NCBI GenBank assembly: GCA_900540475.1
Contig: UQGG01000003.1
Coordinates: 186,001-250,000, forward strand
Source of the DNA: an uncultured Robinsoniella sp.
Lineage (GTDB): Bacteria > Bacillota > Clostridia > Lachnospirales > Lachnospiraceae
Length of the DNA: 64,000 nt
Direction: 5' to 3'
Part shown: one piece after another, positions 60,716 to 64,000 of the stretch
How positions within the stretch are numbered: position 1 is the first letter of the stretch
Layout: each line of letters begins with the position of its first letter
Translations under genes and position numbers: made by a program
Notes under the pieces: model-generated
The model's input: only the letters and a program-made list of their open reading frames with translations
What the model was told of the DNA's origin: nothing
Database searches by the model: none

Positions 60716-62806
60716 ATGCAAAATAAAATAATTTCCGAATTCCAGCTGTCCGACATGATAGTCCGCTATACTTTATCTTCCCAGAATACAGCAGGATTTG
60801 AAATGTACCCGGCAAATCAAAAAAGCCGGTTGGCAGAGGATAAGGAATATGAAATAGAATCCCTGATACAGGTGATGATTGGCGGAGATGATTTTCCCGG
60901 TGGATTTTCTAACGGACATACTTTGAGAAATTCACAGTCCTGCTGCCATCTTAAATATCAGGAGCAAAGGGTACAGGAATCCGGAGATTTGCTGGAAATT
61001 ACCACCCTGCTTCAGACGGAAGACGGACAAAAGGCGGAACATATCCTTGCCTTTCAAAAGGGCAGAGAAGGATTTACCCTTAAAACCAGATATGGAAATG
61101 AATCGGAGCGGGAAATTACTTTAGAGATGCTGTCCAGCTTTTCCATTGGAGGGATCACTCCCTTTGAAGCAGGAGATGCTCCGGACACCTTGCTCGTGCA
61201 TCGTCTGAGAAGCAAATGGAGTGCAGAAGGCAGGCTTGAGACTCAGACGGCAGAAGAACTTCAGTTAGAGCCATCCTGGGCAAAACACGGCGCGGAAAGT
61301 GAAAAATTCGGACAGCTGGGTTCTCTGCCGGTAAGAAAGTACTTCCCTTTTGTGGCAGTGGAAGACCAAAAGCAGCAGGTTATATGGGCTGTCCAGGTGG
61401 GATGCCCTTCTTCCTGGCAGATGGAAGTGTACCGAAAGGATGATGGGCTGTGCATCTCTGGAGGACTGCCGGACTTTGATTTTGGACACTGGAGCAGGAA
61501 TCTGGCACCGGGAGAATGGTTCGAGACACCCACGGCGTATCTGACGGTATACCAGGGAAATCTGGATGATACCTGTCAGCGCCTGGCTCGCATGCAGGAT
61601 GAAAAATCGGAAAGCTGGTCAGATGGAAATCTTCCGCTGGTATTCAATGAATATTGTACCACCTGGGGAATGCCATCCCATGAAAACATTTCAAAAATAC
61701 TGGATGTGCTAAACGGCAGGGGGATAGAATATTTTGTCATTGATGCAGGGTGGTATGCTGATCCTGTGAAGGGATGGCAGAGCAATATGGGAGACTGGCA
61801 GGTCTATGAGGAATTGTTTCCATATGGCTTGCAGGCAACGGTAGATATGATTAAAAGTCAGGGCATGATCCCTGGAATCTGGTTTGAACTGGAGACCTGC
61901 GGCAGAGATGCTCGGGCATTTCATTTTGAAGACCATCTGCTAAAGCGCAACGGTAAGGTAATTACAGTCGCAAGCCGCAGATTTTGGGACATGAGGGATC
62001 CATGGACGGTGGATTATCTCAAGGATCGGGTAATCGGTCTATTGAACCGGTTTGGATTTGGCTATATTAAAATTGATTACAATGAGACGATCGGAATTGG
62101 CTGTGACGGGGCAGAGAGCCTGGGAGAAGGACTGCGCCAGAATATGCAGGCAGCTCAGGAATTTTTCCGTAAAATAAAAAGAGAAGTTCCGGGTATTGTA
62201 ATTGAGGTCTGCGCATCAGGCGGCCACAGACTGGAGCCTTCCTATTTGAACATCGGAGATGTGGCGTCATTCTCAGATGCCCATGAAGAAAGAGAAATTC
62301 CGGTGATTGCAGCCAACCTGCATCGGGCGATGCTGCCAAAGAAAAGCCAGATCTGGTCCGTACTGCGCAAAACAGATTCATCCTGCAGAATTGCCTATTC
62401 CATGGCGGCGGCATGTCTTGGTATGATGTGCCTCTCAGGTGAAATCTATGATCTGTCAAAAGAGCAGTGGACGTTGGTGGATGCCGGAATCAGTTTTTAT
62501 AAATCCGTGCGCCATATTATCTGCAATGGAGTAAGCCGTTTCTACGGACCCCGGTTATCCGGCTACCGCCATTTAAAAGGCTGGCAGGGGGTATTGCGTT
62601 TCAGTGAGGACGGGCAGGAAGCACTTCTTGTTATTCACAGTTTTGCCCGTTCCCAAAAGGAAATCATCCAAATTCCGGTGGGGGAAGCATATGGCATTGC
62701 AGGAATTTTTACCTCCGGCAAAAAAGCTGTATCCGTTGAAAACGCAGTGGTATCGGTAGAGATGGACCAGGATTTTGATGCAATTGCAATTCACTTTAAA
62801 AAGTAA
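60716..62806 (+). CDS. GH36-family alpha-galactosidase
   Basis: 696-residue glycosidase without signal peptide. The N-terminal beta-sandwich precedes a (beta/alpha)8 barrel with nucleophile Asp454 in I-K-I-D-Y-N and probable acid/base Asp521 in F-S-D-A-H-E; F-V-I-D-A-G-W-Y begins the barrel. It follows the GH4 gene by 47 bp with AAGGGG upstream. Substrate may be an alpha-galactoside, or an acidic oligosaccharide in view of the neighbours. Confidence 0.9.
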   Translation: MQNKIISEFQLSDMIVRYTLSSQNTAGFEMYPANQKSRLAEDKEYEIESLIQVMIGGDDFPGGFSNGHTLRNSQSCCHLKYQEQRVQESGDLLEITTLLQTEDGQKAEHILAFQKGREGFTLKTRYGNESEREITLEMLSSFSIGGITPFEAGDAPDTLLVHRLRSKWSAEGRLETQTAEELQLEPSWAKHGAESEKFGQLGSLPVRKYFPFVAVEDQKQQVIWAVQVGCPSSWQMEVYRKDDGLCISGGLPDFDFGHWSRNLAPGEWFETPTAYLTVYQGNLDDTCQRLARMQDEKSESWSDGNLPLVFNEYCTTWGMPSHENISKILDVLNGRGIEYFVIDAGWYADPVKGWQSNMGDWQVYEELFPYGLQATVDMIKSQGMIPGIWFELETCGRDARAFHFEDHLLKRNGKVITVASRRFWDMRDPWTVDYLKDRVIGLLNRFGFGYIKIDYNETIGIGCDGAESLGEGLRQNMQAAQEFFRKIKREVPGIVIEVCASGGHRLEPSYLNIGDVASFSDAHEEREIPVIAANLHRAMLPKKSQIWSVLRKTDSSCRIAYSMAAACLGMMCLSGEIYDLSKEQWTLVDAGISFYKSVRHIICNGVSRFYGPRLSGYRHLKGWQGVLRFSEDGQEALLVIHSFARSQKEIIQIPVGEAYGIAGIFTSGKKAVSVENAVVSVEMDQDFDAIAIHFKK

Positions 62807-62861
62807 CAATCTGGCTCCTTTGACATATCTTAATTATAAAGGTATGTCAGAGGAGATTTTT

Positions 62862-63617
62862 ATGGCTAAAATTATATTAGATGCCGGGCATGGCGGTACG
62901 GATACCGGTGTTGTTTACAAGGGCCGTCAGGAAAAAGATGATGCATTAAGGCTTACGCAAGCAGTGGGAAAATTATTGGAAGAAAAGGGAATAGAAGTGG
63001 TCTATACACGTTCTGACGATGAATACCGGACTCCTATTGAACGGGCAAATATTGCCAATGAGGAACAGGCTGACTACTATATTTCACTGCACCGGAATTC
63101 CAGCCCTGTGGAAAATCAGTACTCTGGTGTGGAATCCTTAATTTATGATGACTCCGGTATAAAATCAGATATGGCAGATGATATAAATGGAGAATTGGAA
63201 GAAGTGGGATTTAAAAATCAGGGAGTCAAAGTCCGTCCCGGGCTGGTTGTATTAAAAAGGACAAATATGCCTGCTGTTTGGGTAGAAGTAGGATTTATGA
63301 ACAGCGACGAAGATAATCTGGTATTCGACACCCGGTTTGATGATATCGCCCAGGCGATCGTGAATGGAATTATGGAATCTCTGGACGAAGCTTCGTCACA
63401 GCCTACTTATTATCGTGTTCAGACCGGAACTTTCAGGAGAAGAGATAATGCGGAGAGACTGTTAGAGCAGCTGCAAAGCCAGGGCTTCCCCGCGTTTATC
63501 ATCAATGAGGACGGATACTACAAAGTACAGGTGGGGGCATTTGAAGTGATGGATAATGCAATTCGTATGGAAGCCACACTTCGCAGGTACGGATATCCTA
63601 CTTTTTTAGCTACTTAA
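62862..63617 (+). CDS. CwlD-like N-acetylmuramoyl-L-alanine amidase with SPOR domain
   Basis: 251 residues. The Amidase_3 domain begins at the start (I-I-L-D-A-G-H-G-G, zinc His; later L-H-R-N-S-S-P and V-E-V-G-F-M-N). A C-terminal SPOR domain from about 180 (Y-Y-R-V-Q-T-G-T-F-R-R-R-D-N-A-E-R-L-L, Y-Y-K-V-Q-V-G-A-F) binds denuded glycan. There is no signal peptide, so export or release by lysis is unclear. ATG at 62862 chosen for AGGAGA upstream. Confidence 0.92.
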   Translation: MAKIILDAGHGGTDTGVVYKGRQEKDDALRLTQAVGKLLEEKGIEVVYTRSDDEYRTPIERANIANEEQADYYISLHRNSSPVENQYSGVESLIYDDSGIKSDMADDINGELEEVGFKNQGVKVRPGLVVLKRTNMPAVWVEVGFMNSDEDNLVFDTRFDDIAQAIVNGIMESLDEASSQPTYYRVQTGTFRRRDNAERLLEQLQSQGFPAFIINEDGYYKVQVGAFEVMDNAIRMEATLRRYGYPTFLAT

Positions 63618-63637
63618 GAAATTGGCATAAAAGCCGG

Positions 63638-63690
63638 AGTCAGAGCGTGTTTGAAAAATTCTCCTGCCATTTTTCAAACACGCTCTGACT
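63638..63690. repeat. Perfect 22-bp palindromic repeat (short form of the dispersed element)
   Basis: Arms 63638-63659 and 63669-63690, exactly complementary, loop TCTCCTGCC. The inner 17 bases GAGCGTGTTTGAAAAAT are identical to the end of the element at 15055-15217. It looks like an internally deleted copy. No T run follows. Confidence 0.75.
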
Positions 63691-63739
63691 GGAGGCATAA
63701 AAATAATACAAGGCGAATAGTAATATTAAGGGGTATTTT

Positions 63740-63785
63740 CTCCGCTATGGTATTTTTCAGATCCATGGCGGAGATTTTTTTATTC
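63740..63785 (+). terminator. Rho-independent terminator after the amidase gene
   Basis: Hairpin CTCCGCTATGG with CCATGGCGGAG (one bulge) followed by seven T. Confidence 0.8.
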
Positions 63786-63942
63786 CTGTGTTTTTTTGAT
63801 TTGTGCAGAAATTAGATCAATTAATATACATTGATTTCTATGAGAAATCATATGTATTAACAATATAAGTTTCGAATTCTGCAATAAAGGTCGGATATAA
63901 TAAAAAGATGCAGAATATAGAAATATAAGAAAGGGTGTATGC

Positions 63943-64000
63943 ATGTATTTTTCACGGGATGCATTATACCAATTTATAATTGATAAGTCGAAAAATAAAC
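63943..64000 (+). CDS. Start of an unknown gene, cut by the window edge
   Basis: AAAGGG lies 8 nt before an ATG; 19 codons are visible (M-Y-F-S-R-D-A-L-Y-Q-F-I-I-D-K...). Too short to identify. The frame is open at the edge. Confidence 0.5.
   Translation, partial: MYFSRDALYQFIIDKSKNK

Overview
The window looks like a chromosomal segment of an anaerobic, spore-forming Firmicute of the Clostridia, most likely Lachnospiraceae (Clostridium cluster XIVa). I infer this from gene content: CodY, IreB, RNase J, a sporulation sigma factor of the SigK type, ThiI without rhodanese domain, DUF4489 and DUF6106 proteins, YesMN-type signalling and moderate GC. No database search was possible, so the genus is not resolved.

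Layout. 1-4522: end of a carbohydrate-type regulatory locus (YesM-like sensor kinase cut by the window edge, YesN-like regulator, orphan solute-binding lipoprotein). 4593-23781: a dense housekeeping block, mostly on the plus strand. It holds prmA-rsmE; a NifS-like desulfurase with thiI; an HPr-like protein on the minus strand; mtaB; the conserved ireB-ruvX-DUF1292 set; RNase J; a YlbF protein; an MltG-like N-domain; trmR-trhP (wobble uridine hydroxylation and methylation); sigK; a phosphopantetheinyl transferase; yifB-dprA-topA; codY. 24032-26371: two Cys-rich DUF4489 proteins and a membrane protein. 26654-30093: groESL under a CIRCE operator, then two membrane proteins. 30432-36655: amidase, YjbQ, HD phosphohydrolase, a HEAT-methyltransferase fusion, pepF, nitroreductase.

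36939-43286 is a decayed accessory region beginning at a tRNA-Gly. A group II intron remnant is split by a complete IS66 element (2,637 bp, 8-bp target duplication, 37656-40292). It is followed by a zinc-ribbon/DUF4352 protein, a 34-residue ORF, an XRE regulator and an AT-rich stretch. 43383-50005: ROK regulator-MFS-PHP operon, an orphan sugar-binding lipoprotein, a broken AraC gene, and a MarR-MATE operon. 50204-52585: a CtpE-like P-type ATPase.

52806-62806 is a glucuronate locus. Two AraC regulators are each divergent from an enzyme unit. uxuA-uxuB-uxaC converts glucuronate/fructuronate towards 2-keto-3-deoxygluconate. A GH4 enzyme carries a C-H-G-V motif that suggests alpha-glucuronidase, and a GH36 enzyme follows it. 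The window ends with a CwlD-like amidase carrying a SPOR domain and the start of an unknown gene.

The most notable non-genic structures are a 163-bp MITE-like element between trmR and trhP (perfect 17-bp terminal inverted repeats) with relatives elsewhere, a SigE-like promoter plus SpoIIID-like box in front of sigK, and strong palindromes around the DUF4489 genes.
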